Of a stretch of DNA of 64,000 bases, positions 22,599-33,712 are shown piece after piece. The translations under genes and the position numbers were made by a program. Positions within the stretch are counted from its first letter, which is position 1; each line of letters starts with the position of its first letter. Source of the DNA: Rhinopomastus cyanomelas. Taxonomy: Eukaryota > Chordata > Aves > Bucerotiformes > Rhinopomastidae. The notes beneath the pieces are model-generated. The model was not told where the DNA came from and made no database searches. It saw nothing but the letters and a program-made list of their open reading frames with translations. The DNA is taken from NCBI GenBank assembly GCA_013400115.1, contig VXBP01004064.1, positions 194 through 64,193 of the forward strand, given 5' to 3'.

Positions 22599-23239
22599 TG
22601 GGGTGGAGGTGTCAGAGTCTGATTAACAACAAGGAAAATGGCTCAAACAATTGTACAACCTGTTAACTGTGCAGCTGCTGGTGCTCTGTATGGGAGCAGA
22701 ATCTGAGGAGCCTGAGAACATGAGAAGTTTTCTTCCCTCAAGGACGCGCTTAACAATGTTTCCTCTCCTACATTCCCCATACTGGTGGGGATGAACTAAA
22801 ATACCAGCTGGTCGAGACTATAAAAGGGGAGAGATTTGAATGGATTTGGGGCTTCACCATCAGCCCTCCCCAGACTGCAGCCAGGATGAGAGCCTGACAC
22901 AAGAATTAGAGACACCAAAAATCTGCAAAGCTGGGGAAGGAAGATCACCTACCATTACCACCACACTCCCAGCCAAGAGGATGGCCCCAAGTGAGGTGAG
23001 TGTGGGGAGAGTCAGAGCCTGCAGTCCTGAGTGGTGATCTGACCTCTTAACTCTCTTCTCTCCTTTTCCCCTTTTCCTCACTTCTGTTCTCTGAGCTGAG
23101 CATCCAGTAACTTCAGTAATTTCTGCGCCTTCTGAGTTCAGAATCTGACAATTTCAGTAAACTTTGACTTTCATGCAGACCTATGGAGTCCATCTCCTCA
23201 ATCTGACCCCAAATGAATCTATGAACCTGAGTCACCCCA
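22599..23239 (+). mobile_element. Solo LTR of an endogenous retrovirus-like element
   Basis: Terminal inverted repeats TGGGGTG and CACCCCA bound 641 bases. Inside lie a promoter-like TATAAAAGG at 22819-22827 and a decayed polyadenylation region (CAGTAAACTTTGACTTTCAT, 23149 on). A related 3' part at 42895-42985 has AATAAA at that place. No gag, pol or env sequence adjoins it, so it is a solo LTR. I could not confirm a target-site duplication. Confidence 0.75.
22819..22827 (+). promoter_or_regulatory. TATA box of the solo LTR
   Basis: TATAAAAGG lies about 220 bases into the LTR, which suits a retroviral U3 promoter with transcription starting ~25-30 bases downstream. Confidence 0.55.
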
Positions 23240-24199
23240 TTTTTTTTAAGATCAGGTCATGAAATCATTGATGCAGCCATCTTAGTTGTTAATCAGAGTC
23301 TAATGGGGAGGAAAGACCTCTCATATATCTCAAATACTGACAATTTTTAAACCATAAATGGACATTATTCTTCCTACTTTTTGATATTTTTAATCTTCTG
23401 GTTAAGTGCATCCTGACTGTAAACTTAAAAATTTGGAATGCAGTAATGATGGGCATGTGTTATCAAAATTTTAAAAATTAATTTAAATATTTTAAATATA
23501 GACAATATTGTATATTAATTTTAAATATTTTCTTGTATTTAACGTAGCTTCACTTGAGTAGTAAAAAGTTTCAGGCAAGTCAGTTTTATTTGCATTACTG
23601 GATATTGCCAGGATTGTTCTTGAAATGTTGCTGGTTTCTTCCTTAAGATACATTTGAAATTAAACATTTCCTGTGACTAATGAAAGTTTGATTTCATTTA
23701 CTGTGTAAACTCTCTCTAGTTTATTCAGTTTATTAATATCCTACCAGCATTTAAAAAATAAATGCATTTAAAAAACAAATGCCATTTAGAATTCATTAAA
23801 CATGCTTCCAGTTTTGAGCTCGTAACATGATTTTCATATTTAATTATACTGCAAATTAACAGATTGGTTTGCTGCTTGAAACAATGTTTCTTGTTAGCTG
23901 AATTAAAGATTTGCAAATCTGGTACAGATGTAGGCAATTTTCTTCTCTCAAGGCTAATAGCAAGAAAATCTATGAAGCTCATATTCATTTCAAAATGCAA
24001 ATTATGCTGCACTGATTTCCCCTTTGAATATCAGAGCTATAATTATATGGAATTAATACTGAACTACATTTTCTGATGCAAACTTCTTTCTAGCATGTGA
24101 ATTGACAGTTTCTAACAATGTCGTGTTATTATTTTCACTTTTAAGAATAATATCTTTAGGATTAAATTTGTTTCAGTTTAAGCTGCATTTCAAGATTGG
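23240..24199. other. Unique, very AT-rich DNA
   Basis: The stretch near 23455-23540 is almost pure A/T with short palindromic runs (AATTTTAAAAATT, TTAAATATTTTAAATA). No gene is recognised. Confidence 0.5.
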
Positions 24200-24364
24200 A
24201 AAATGGTTGTCAAACATTGGAATAGGCTGCCCAGGGCACTGGTGGAGTCACCATCATCCCTTAAGATATTCAAAAAGCAGCGTCCATGTGTAGTGCTGAG
24301 GGACATGGTTTAGAGGGGGACCTGGCAGTGCTGGGTTGAAAGTTAGACATGATGATCTTAAAGG
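24200..24364 (+). mobile_element. Old CR1 3' end, type D
   Basis: Homology starts at a HWNRLPRALVESPSSL-like block (ATTGGAATAGGCTGCCCAGG). It continues through the GGACATGGTTTAGAGGGGGA and TTGGATGATGATCTTAAAGG UTR and ends abruptly at AAAGGGCC, without a tail. Confidence 0.8.
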
Positions 24365-24440
24365 GCCATGAGGATGATTAGGGGACTGGAGCACCTGCCA
24401 TATGAGGACAGACTGAGACAATCTCTGGAAGCTCAGGTTT
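24365..24440 (+). mobile_element. Short internal CR1 fragment
   Basis: A MRMIRGLEHLPYEDRLRQ-like reading of about 70 bases abuts the preceding CR1 end and lacks any 3' UTR. Its reading frame position lies upstream of the previous fragment, so it is an independent copy. Confidence 0.75.
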
Positions 24441-24677
24441 ACGAAAGCAGGCATCTATGTTGTGGATTGTGTTTTGGAAAAATAACCTCACAGTAAAAAC
24501 CTGATCCACAATAGGTGAAAACCTGTGTTTTCTCCCTATATTTGAGAATGTTTGAAGACACTATCAGCACAGTGCCCTGGACCTTCCAACAGCACGCCCT
24601 TGAATTCCATTTTTAGATTACATGAACACTGAATAAAGACCAAAAACACTCTCATAAGAGACATAGACTTCTTTGAA

Positions 24678-24740
24678 CCACAGAACATTAGGGATTGGAA
24701 GGGACCTTGAAAGATCATCCTGTCCCCCACCACAGCAGGT
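24678..24740 (-). mobile_element. CR1 3' end, type A, about 60 bp
   Basis: Only the UTR remains (complement CAGAACATTAGGGATTGGAA, then CCACAGCAGG). It joins a different CR1 piece at about 24745. Confidence 0.85.
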
Positions 24741-24744
24741 TCTT

Positions 24745-24885
24745 ATTCTAGCTTGGTAGCCACCTCTGTCCTCTCTCTATCCCTTCAGTATCCCTCTCAT
24801 AATGAGGGGCCAAAAACTGGACACAGCCTCCCTAAAGCTGAGTAGAGGGGAATGATCACATCCCTGCTCCTGCTGGTAACTGAGA
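24745..24885 (-). mobile_element. Internal CR1 fragment
   Basis: The antisense of an LEVVLFVPSLYSALVRPHLEYCV-like region (GCTGAGTAGAGGGGAATGAT) has no UTR of its own. It is directly joined to the type A tail to its left, which suggests nested or chimeric insertion. Confidence 0.7.
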
Positions 24886-24979
24886 ATAAATGTATTCCAT
24901 TTGGAATTTATTGTCAGAATCAGCACAAGTAAAATGCCCACTACAAAATCCAATGCAGTAACTATTTTCACTTGTATAA

Positions 24980-25043
24980 GGGGGATTGAACTGGATGATC
25001 TTTCCAGGTCCCTTCCAGTCCCTAACATTCTGTGATTCAGTGA
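24980..25043 (+). mobile_element. CR1 3' end, type A, about 65 bp
   Basis: GGGGGATTGAACTGGATGAT through GTCCCTAACATTCTGTGATTC. It is one of the shortest copies in the window, all UTR. Confidence 0.85.
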
Positions 25044-27149
25044 TAGTCATTCTGAAAGGACAAAGCTGTGATCTACAATTGGCATTAGAATGAATCAGGG
25101 AAGAGAATTAATTTCTAATGTTTTTTTTTCTCAAAACAGCTATCTGAGAGGGAAGGCTACAGAATATGGAGCTTCTTTTGCTTCTGCCACCTCACTCATT
25201 CAAATCAACCATAACACTCACACCCTTTGACTTTCTAGATGATATAGCTGCTCTCACAGTAATCCTGAGAATTACACCACAAGGAGCAAGGTCAGTCTGG
25301 AGTAGGAATTGAATGTAGTTCATTCCAACTGTTCTACAGTGACTGAGATATAAGAGGATCCTTATCTGATCCCTAAAAAACATAAACATTGCATAAAAGG
25401 TATGTTTAGAGGTATTTTGTTTGCTTGACTGTTTGTTTTTAAATCCAATTCTGTCCTAGTTACAGTTCAGGCTCGAACACTTTGCATACATTTGTAGTAG
25501 CTAGTTTCCAACAAACATGGAGCATTAACTTCAGAGTTTACTGGAAGTAGTCACTCTACTTCACCAGCACACATACAGGTTTTACAGTCATTCCTGGGAT
25601 GTATGACTGTCTTGTCCAGTATTACAGGTTACACAAGCTACGTCCTCCATATCCTTTTAAACATTTCTTTCCACTCTCTTCATTCTAACACAAAGCCTCC
25701 ACTATCTCAAGGGACTGGTCCTGGAATATAGAATCGTTTGTATTCCAAAGGCTTCTTGTTGTTCAGTGATCTGTGTGAAACAAACCAGCAGCTGAAATTC
25801 AATTCCTGCAGCACAACTGCTCCTCAGAAATTATAACTATCATCAATGTCACTGGAGGGATTAGGCATGTCCCCACAGCCAGTGTTAGCACTGGGATACC
25901 TTTCTGTCAAGGAACTTGGACTACTATTTCCTCTTTATATTACTCTGTAAATACATGGAGCTCTCCGGCCAGGAATATTGTCGCTCTGCCAACCTACAAA
26001 AGCTCTACATTTGCTTTCTGATTATGCTGTGTCTGACATTATGAAACTTCCCTTAATCATAAAATTATAATGATGTTTAACCATAAAACTGAGAGGAACA
26101 TAAAGAATGACATTGCGCTCACGTCCGTGCTTTTCCTAGCAAAATTACTTTTAGCATTATCCTTTGGGACATCAGCTGTTCCTAAGACAGAACTCTGGTC
26201 CATTCTTCAGAGACTGTTTTAAGTCTTTAGGAGCACTGAAGCTGCTGCACCCTTTGTCAGGACCCAGGCTGCTCCTGTGGCACTATAAAGTTTACATTTT
26301 CCAACATAACACTGGGCCCTACGGACAGTACTGTGGTGTTTCAGTCTTCTAACAAAAGCCTTTTTTAATATCCAAAGGGCTTCACACATTCAGCTGCCTT
26401 GTTATATGCTACTTTGGAAGGGTCTCCTGTAGGTCCATGCCATTTCTATTGCCTCCATGTGGATTTGTCAGATACCTTAGATGTTTAGAAGAGCATTTTT
26501 AAGCAGTATAATCTCATCTGACTCTCCCTTTTAAAACCTTTAGAGATTTTTTTAAAAGTGATTTTATTTTGGTGCTTTCTCTTGAAAATTAAGATAAAAA
26601 GGGACGGATAGTGTGCTGGCACCTTGATGTCAGAACTTCAGACATAATCCTTGTCTTTGATGTTTTTTTTCCTAGTTTTAAGTTAGTTGGTCTCCACACT
26701 TCCTGAAAGCTTGTATTGCTTAATCTAGAAATGTATTTACAGATCAAACTTTATCTGGTTTCAGTGATAAAATATAAATAAAATAACAGAATATCTTGAA
26801 GACAATTGATGTGCTTAAAGATTTCTATATGTTTATAGAGCATAAAACATTAAAACATGCAATGAAAAATTAATTCCATGAGACTTTTGAAAGTCGAAAC
26901 ACTGTCTCACTCAGCTGCCAGGACTACCTTTGCTGCTGTGAATTACTGTCTCCTTCGTCTTAAAGTCTCACAATGTGAAAGGGTGAAACTTGTCACATTA
27001 GTCATCAGCAAAGAAGGGAACAAGCTGAATATAATGTACTAGGTAAGATACATCAGGGTGCCAGGTGCAATTTAACAATATTAAAAGAAAATAATTTTCA
27101 ATCCCTTCAGTACAGGAGAGAGGCAATTCAGTAACTAGATAACAGTAAA
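25044..27149. other. Unique DNA, 2.1 kb without recognised repeats
   Basis: No transposon or exon signature is visible. Small open frames such as 26164-26352 show no family motif. Confidence 0.5.
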
Positions 27150-27485
27150 TAGCCTTCTGTGGAGAGGGATCTTGGAGTTCTTCTGGACCATTAAGTTCTT
27201 GTATCCATGGAATAGCAATGTGCTCTTGTGGCCAAGAAGACCAATGGAATCCTGGAATGGATCTAGAAGAATGTGTCCCGCAGACCAAAGGAGGTTCTCC
27301 TCCCCCTCTACTCTGTCTTAGTGAGACTACATCTGAAGTACTGTGTCCAGTTCTGGGCTTCCCGGTTCAAGAAGGACACAGACTTGATTGAGACAGTTCA
27401 AAGGAGGACCACGGGGATGATTAGGGGACCAGAGCAGCTACCTTATAAGAAGAGATTGAGAGACCTGAGGCTTTTCACACAGCAG
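27150..27485 (+). mobile_element. CR1 LINE, type E-like, 3' end missing
   Basis: It runs from ERDLGVLLDH-like codons through CPADQRRFSSPSTLS-like, LKYCVQFW and GMIRGPEQLPYKKRLRDLRLF (frame 27273-27548). It breaks off at about 27485 into CpG-richer non-CR1 sequence, with no UTR or tail. Confidence 0.88.
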
Positions 27486-27870
27486 AGAGAGCGCCGGTCC
27501 CTGAACGTTATTTTATCGAGTTTTCTGGGTGATCTGGGGGTTCCCTGAACGGGAAGCTTGGGGGAGGAGGGAGACAGCTGCTAAGGTTTGGATACTCTTG
27601 CAGGAGAAGCTGGGAAAACACAGTGTGGGGTGTGAAGCCAGAGCCTTTAAGGGTGGCAAAACCAGAAGTAGCGCTGAGCAGTGAGCTTTAGCTGCTCTAG
27701 ATGCTTTAGCTGCCAGGGGGCAAAAAGAAAATAACGGTAACAGCGCGGCAGCAGAGGAGGACCAGGCTTCGCTCACCACTGCATATGAATGTCGGAACCC
27801 AAACCGAGGCCCACCAACAAGAAACAGCTATGCAGGTGACAGGCTGACTCTTCTCCATTTTCCTGGCTGC
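27486..27870. other. CpG-richer segment between two CR1 fragments
   Basis: About a dozen CpG dinucleotides in ~350 bases contrast with the CpG-poor surroundings. CCCTGAACG occurs twice (about 27499 and 27543). GGTTCCCTGAACGGGAA at 27539-27555 differs at one base from the complement of the tRNA-Glu 3' end, the pattern of a retroviral primer-binding site. No LTR end precedes it, so the reading stays open. It could be an ERV leader relic, a captured transcript or an old CpG island. Confidence 0.35.
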
Positions 27871-27913
27871 TGTGTGGTCTCAGCAGGGCAGAGTAGAGGA
27901 GGAGAAGAACCAC
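27871..27913 (-). mobile_element. Tiny CR1 fragment, inverted
   Basis: GTGGTCTCAGCAGGGCAGAG and what follows is the antisense of the SALLRPH region of ORF2, about 43 bases. The same ORF2 region is present in sense at 27300, so the CpG-richer segment is bracketed by inverted CR1 pieces. Confidence 0.75.
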
Positions 27914-28135
27914 TCCCCTTCTGACACTTAGGTTTTGTCTTTTTATCTCTCTCTTACAGGAGGAGAGTTTTTTAATGCTGATTTTTTTTTTCTCAGGAAG
28001 GCTAAGTATACACTAGTAAAATAAGGACTCAGACATGGACCTTTGCAATGACACACAATTTGCCACATTTCCACTGTTATCACAGGCCATGGCACTTTTT
28101 TAGCCCTTGCTGATCAACACTTGGGCAGGTTTGGG

Positions 28136-28229
28136 GTTATCCAGGTGTCCCAGCCCATGGCACAGGGGCTCGAACTATATGATCTCTGAGGTCACTTCCA
28201 ATCAAGACCATTCTATGAAGCTATGATTT
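28136..28229 (+). mobile_element. CR1 3' end, type C
   Basis: UTR only: GTGTCCCAGCCCATGGCACA, then a GATGATCT-like block and CATTCTATGAAGCTATGA. The CCCATGG hairpin core survives. Confidence 0.82.
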
Positions 28230-28343
28230 AGAACTCATTCTAAAAACATAATTTGAATACCTTCTGCTGTTTGAGGAGAGAAAGAAAATGATGTGTGTAC
28301 ATGAGCTGAATGGGTATGAGGGTAACATAGGATCAGCGGATAA

Positions 28344-28571
28344 TAGAATCACACAGTTTGGAAGGGACCTCTGAAGGTCATCTGGTCCAACCTCCCTGCA
28401 GTGAGCAGGGACATCCTCAACTAGATCAGGTTATCCAGAGCCTTGTGCAGTCTCACATTGAATATCTCCAGGGATGGGGCCTCACCTCCCTTCCTGGGCA
28501 ACCTGTTCCAGTTTCCAAATCCCTTCCTGCTAAAGAACTTCTTTCTAGCATCTCATGTCAGTTGACCCAGA
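28344..28571 (-). mobile_element. CR1 LINE, type C, 230 bp
   Basis: The complemented UTR (GTTTGGAAGGGACCTCTGAAG) is followed by the ORF2 end, with RFGNWNRLPRKG-like remains in minus frames. The tail is shortened to TAGAATCA. Confidence 0.87.
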
Positions 28572-31500
28572 ATTAAATCCTCCTAGGCCATAGCAATACA
28601 CAGAATACATTTAAATTCTGATTATACACAACTAAGTATTATTTGTATTTATTTGAAAAGTAAAAGCCATTGTTGCACAACCTATGAGAAATTTCCATGT
28701 CAGCTCCTATCAATATTTGCATATAAATTCTTTAATCTATTTATTATTATTTAAACTATTAAAAATCAGTTATAATGAATAGAAAAATCTACAACTACAG
28801 GTAGTATTCCTGCAAATAAGCCACTCAACCTTTTTTTTCTCTGTGTTCTCTCAGGAATTTGTTTGCAAACAGTTGCTGATTTGTATGAATTAACAATATA
28901 TTTGCTGAAGAGCTGAAATACAAACAGATTTAATGCACAGTACATTTACTGAGCAGGTGAAACAGCACTGTTTGTATCTGGGATAGTATGTTGTGCATTA
29001 CCACATAAAAATATGATTAGTGGTTTGCATTAAAAACAATCAAGCATACATTGCAATGAGAATAATCTAACTGTAGCGATGGTTTAGTGCCTTGTGTTTA
29101 ACAGCATGCTGATAGAAATGCAAACGCACTGATGTGTGTTATCAAAGTCACATCCTTCTGTCCTTCAGCTAAACCTGCGATCGTGTTTCCAGATTATAAT
29201 GATAAATGTGAGGTGTCACTAATTTCAGGGTCTATGGGTGGAATTTAAAATCTCATTGTAGGAGTTGGGAAAGCAGTTTTCTGTACGTATCCTTTTGTGA
29301 TAATCTCTTTATCCTCTAATTGTAATGAAATGTAATCCTGAACTTAAAATGCACAGGGTTGAACTTGAAAGACGAAATTGAAAGGACAAAAGTTTCTCAT
29401 TTTTACTTAATAGAAATGGTATTTGACACCTTCTCTCAGGAGCTAATGCGATACTCTTGTACATCTTCAATTAAAGAATAGCTGACTATCCCATTCAGGT
29501 CTCCTGATTTCAATACGCTAATTGGGTTAAAACAATACAGAGAGACAGGCTTTTCAGAGGACAGCCCAGCCAAAGGCTGTTCTTAATAAACCTATTTATG
29601 CTGGATTTCCCCACTGTGAAACTGTCACAGAAAATGGGATTGAAGCCAACAGAATTCTGCATTAATTGGTAGCAAGAATATTCTTCTTTCTCAAATTCTA
29701 TGGATGCATTTACAGAGCAGTATAAAATGTCTACCACATCCTGCAATAGACAAATCATTTTTCCAGCAAGTTCTAAATAGTGTGCTATTTCATAAATCAT
29801 TGCTTTAATGGAAAATAAAATGATCCCTGTATTACTTAATGCTTGAAATAATTTTCTTGGAGGGTTTTATTAAGCTGGAAAGGTTACAGGAAGGAGTTCC
29901 TCCAGTCATTTTATCTTACAGGAGAATCACTGTTTTCAGTGCCTGGATTGCCACAAAGCATTTACAGCATTAAGGACCTAAACTCTAGGGAATTAACACA
30001 ATAGATGTGAGGCAGCAGATGAAACAAGGAATCAGCAAAAAGAAATCACTGGGCAGCACACAGTAAGGAGTGTTCATGTCTTACAGAAAAAAGGACTAAT
30101 AGCAGCTTGGAGATCTATTTTATTTCACATTGAACTATGAAATAGATAAACTACCATTCTGTTAAAGGAAAACCCACAGAGATCCAAGCAAGGGTGAGAT
30201 TGAAGAAAGTGTGAAGCTAGAATGAGACTTTGTGCTGTAGTTCCATAAAACTTACAGACTTGAAGGCAATTTGTCAAATAGAGACTGCATAAATATTAAT
30301 AAAGAGAGAAAAATATAGATCCAGAATGTTTGCACATGAGTCTGCATAGGGAGGAAATAGGAATCTCCCTAAGAATCAGAATTCTTTATGAGGTATTTCT
30401 CAACTACACAACAAAACAAAGTGTAGACTTCAAAGAAATTGCAGAACTCTCAGTTGAGAGTTATTTTCCTGCAGACAATATGTCATAAGGCCAATTCCAT
30501 ACCACAGCCTACTTCACGTGTTAACCTGATGATTTTCCCATTTATTATCCTTCCGTCATTGTGTTTGGAAGACTATTATTAAACATTACTCTTCCTACTG
30601 TTACAGACATTACCTCCTCCTGCTTTTCCTCAGGAAAACTGACAAGGAGAGGAGAGATGATAGTGAGATACATCAGTATCTCTGCTGCGATAGACTAAAT
30701 TTTCTGGTTGTTTAAGATATTCATGTAGATGCATCCATGATACTTTATTTCTAATCTGAATAAAACATTAAAGGAAATGACTTAATACATAAAATTACCT
30801 GAGACTTTGGTGAGATAGTATTAGGAGCACTGAGATGACAGCAGTGGGAGGTGAGAGCTGATCCAAAGATCTGCCAAGGTTTTGTGCCGATGCTTTATAG
30901 CAAAGGTTCATTTCCCTTTCTTCCGTGGATTTTTATAATTTATTCTTCAGCTCCAGATAAATTGTATTGCTTTGTATAACTAACAGTGGAGTATACCTTT
31001 AGGATGACAGTAAAGAGTTAACCAGTTCTTACCTCACCTTTACTTCACTGCCTTGTATAAATACTTCAACTTGTAGTGGAAGTCTACCTTCCCCAGCAAA
31101 TAAAAGCATAATGTACTTTCCCTACGTTCTTTACTCCCATCCCCTCATAAGAGATTCATCATCAGTATCTCTGCTGTGTTCTCAGCAACTCCACAGAACT
31201 TTTTGCCCAAGACTCCTTGTTATCTGTGCATTACAATCACGAAAAATGAGCAGAAAAACAGGCATCTCTACTTTCAGAAAAAAAAACCCACCAAAAAAGT
31301 TAACATTTTAATTAGAAATTAAGCTCTAACTTTTAAGAGAACTAATACTACATAAAAAACAGAAGTGTGTAATAATCAGGTAGCACCTAACTCTATAATA
31401 TGGGATAAATACATAACACATTTTAAAGCACAGTAAAAACCCTTATACATAATCCATCAAAAGTTCTTGTTAATGTATTCAGGAAGATGCTATGGATAAT

Positions 31501-32074
31501 AAAAACCAAATTGTTTTTTAATATCCCACAACTCTGAGATGTGCCTAGAGCCTCAGCAGAGATATCCGCCTGATAATATGAAGTTCATGGTTTATTCAAC
31601 CGCAGCATCTGTTGTAAACCATAGGTTGTCATTTATTTTCCAGCTCTTGAAAAAGATTTATGATCTGATTTTAAATGCAACACGTATTTAGCTCTCACAT
31701 CCCTAATAAAAACATACTGATACTTAATAAAAATCTGATGCTTTATTAGATACAGAAAAAGAAAGTGGAAAATATCTTCTTGTTACTGAAGGAAAAATTA
31801 ATGGATCTTTTGTTTGTTTTTTTTAGTTTTTCAACACCTCTTCTAAAATCTTCAGGTAAAAGGGAAAAAAAAAAAAGCCTCACGTCTTCTTTTTTTCCCT
31901 AGTTAGAATTACATTTTTTGGGCAATATTGGGTAGATGTTTCTAACTATGACGGTCTAGTTTATGGGGTGATGCAATTACACATCTCATTGTTCAATCAG
32001 ATTGAACTGGACTGTGCCTTTTCTTTTAAAAAATTCACATAGTCATTACATTTACACAAATATCTCATGGAGCA
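28572..32074. other. Longest CR1-free stretch, 3.5 kb
   Basis: No transposon is recognised. Sequence around 28860-29340 is less simple than its surroundings (for example ATGCAAACGCACTGATGTGT, ACCTGCGATCGTGTTTCC), the texture I would expect of a conserved non-coding element, but conservation cannot be judged from one genome. Only a short poly-A run stands out near 31866. Confidence 0.4.
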
Positions 32075-32392
32075 CAAAATAACAGAATTTTTGAGGCTGG
32101 AAAAGACCTCTAAGGTCGTCCAGCCCAGCCCAGACCAAAACCTAATATCACCACATCAGCCTGACTAGGGCACTAAGGGCCACAGCTAGTCTGTCTTTAA
32201 ACACCTCCAGGGGTGCGACCCCACCACTGCCCTGAGCAGTCTATTCCAAGGTCAGATCACCCTTTCCTTGAGGAAGGGCTTCCAAACATCCAACCTAACC
32301 CTCCCCTGGCAGCTTCAGCCCTGCCCTCTTGTCCTCGCTCTAGTTGCCTGGGAGAAGAGCCTGACCCTCATCTGCAACTTCCCGTCAGGGGA
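32075..32392 (-). mobile_element. CR1 LINE, type D, 320 bp
   Basis: The complemented UTR (GAGGCTGGAAAAGACCTCTAA) is followed by a GGPSTLVRLMW-like block and a SLGIDCSGQWWGRTPGGV-like ORF2 end. It stops at about 32392 in the RVRLFSQATRARTRGQG-like region. The tail is eroded. Confidence 0.87.
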
Positions 32393-33005
32393 TTATACAA
32401 AGAGGTTAAGGTAACTTCTATCTACATATTTAAAGCAACAAGTTTGTGGTAGCCTACAACACAAGAGATTGCTTTCAGAGAACCAAAACAACCCCGTGCC
32501 TTACCCCACGCACTTCCACATTAAACTTCCCTCAAACAGCTCTCAAGACAGGGGCAGCACACACTACATGATCCTGATAATTATATGCTATTTCCTTTTA
32601 CCCCTGCGCATATACATTAGAGGAAAAGCCATGTCCATATTTCCTGGCCACCTATGCCACTTTTTCAACCATTTCTAGAGATTTTCTACTACTTTAAGGG
32701 TTTCCTTGCTATGAAGAAACCAGTTTTTTAGTAATATTGTGTATCTGACTGCAGACTAAACCCATCCCATTCCTGCACATACATTCGAGTTCTGCTTCTA
32801 CTGTAGGATCAGTTTAATAGTGACATCTCCAGGATTTAAAGCATATTGAGATCTTACCAGGGTGGTTTATTTTATTTATTGCTCTAGAGTACTGAAGAAT
32901 ATGTTTAACAAGGATTTTCTCTGTCCTTCTAAGCACAGGAAAGACAAATTCAAAATCCCTGTGGTTTAGAATGCATATTGAATTCATCAGAAAAACATGC
33001 CTTTC

Positions 33006-33147
33006 CATATATATACACATATGTGTATATATAATATCTATGTATCTATATATAATATAGATATACGTAATACATCTAAATATATCTAAATGTAATGTAT
33101 CTGAATATAATGTATTTAAATATAATATCTAAATATAATATATCTGA
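33006..33147. repeat. AT-rich degenerate tandem repeat
   Basis: An imperfect TATA/TATG stretch (33006-33060) grades into ~13-15-bp units such as TAATGTATCTGAATA, TAATGTATTTAAATA and TAATATATCTGAACA. Confidence 0.75.
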
Positions 33148-33392
33148 ACAGATTTCTTTCTCATATTAATTAAGAATTAAACTTCCATATTCTCTGATGC
33201 TTTTGGAAAATTTTAAATGTTTTTAAACAATTAACAAAGCATTTTCTAAGACTTCTAAGAAACAGACTTTCTTAAATTCAGATGGAAAGATTTAGTTGGA
33301 GAAACAAAGATGTCTTGTCTGAAACAAATGTTTGTTCATGACTAATGTTACAGGTCAAAATATGGACCATCAAAAAAAGCAGCATACTATCA

Positions 33393-33563
33393 GCAGTCCG
33401 TCAGCCTCTCCTCATCAGACTTTCCTTCCAGTCCGTTCCTGAGCCTTGTTGCTCCTCTGGACCCACTCCAGCCCCTAAACATCTTTCTTGAAATGAGGGG
33501 CCCAGAACTGCCCCCAGTACTTGAGGGGAGGCCTCTCTAGTGCCCAGGACAGCGGGAAAATGT
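33393..33563 (-). mobile_element. CR1 type D, sense part of a 5'-inverted copy
   Basis: The minus strand reads ILPLSWALERPPLKYWGQFW, then HFKKDV and an LSDEERL-like end. It lacks the UTR and tail. Its 5' side meets the oppositely oriented FADD-containing piece at 33567. Confidence 0.85.
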
Positions 33564-33566
33564 AAT

Positions 33567-33712
33567 TGAGGGCATCCTCAGCAAGTTTGCTGATGACACC
33601 AAGCTTTGTGAGGTGGTGGACACACCGGAGGGAACCACTGCCATCCAGAGGGACCTGGACAAGTTTGAGAACTGGGTCCATTGCAGTTGCACAGGGTTCA
33701 ACAAGTCCATTT
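33567..33712 (+). mobile_element. CR1 type D, inverted 5' part of the same copy
   Basis: The plus strand reads LSKFADDTKLCEVVDTPEG, then AIQRDLDKFENW and GFNKS-like codons, with FADD at 33586-33597. This ORF2 region lies just upstream of the region in 33393-33563 but points the other way, the arrangement made by twin priming during target-primed reverse transcription. About 60 codons between the two parts are missing. Confidence 0.8.

Noticed and set aside
27539..27555. Considered as part of a real tRNA-Glu gene
   Set aside because: Only the 3'-end complement is matched; no anticodon arm, D arm or cloverleaf can be drawn.
27513..27779. Ala/Leu-rich 88-codon minus-strand frame in the CpG-richer segment
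   Set aside because: The composition follows from GC content; no domain, splice or start context supports it.
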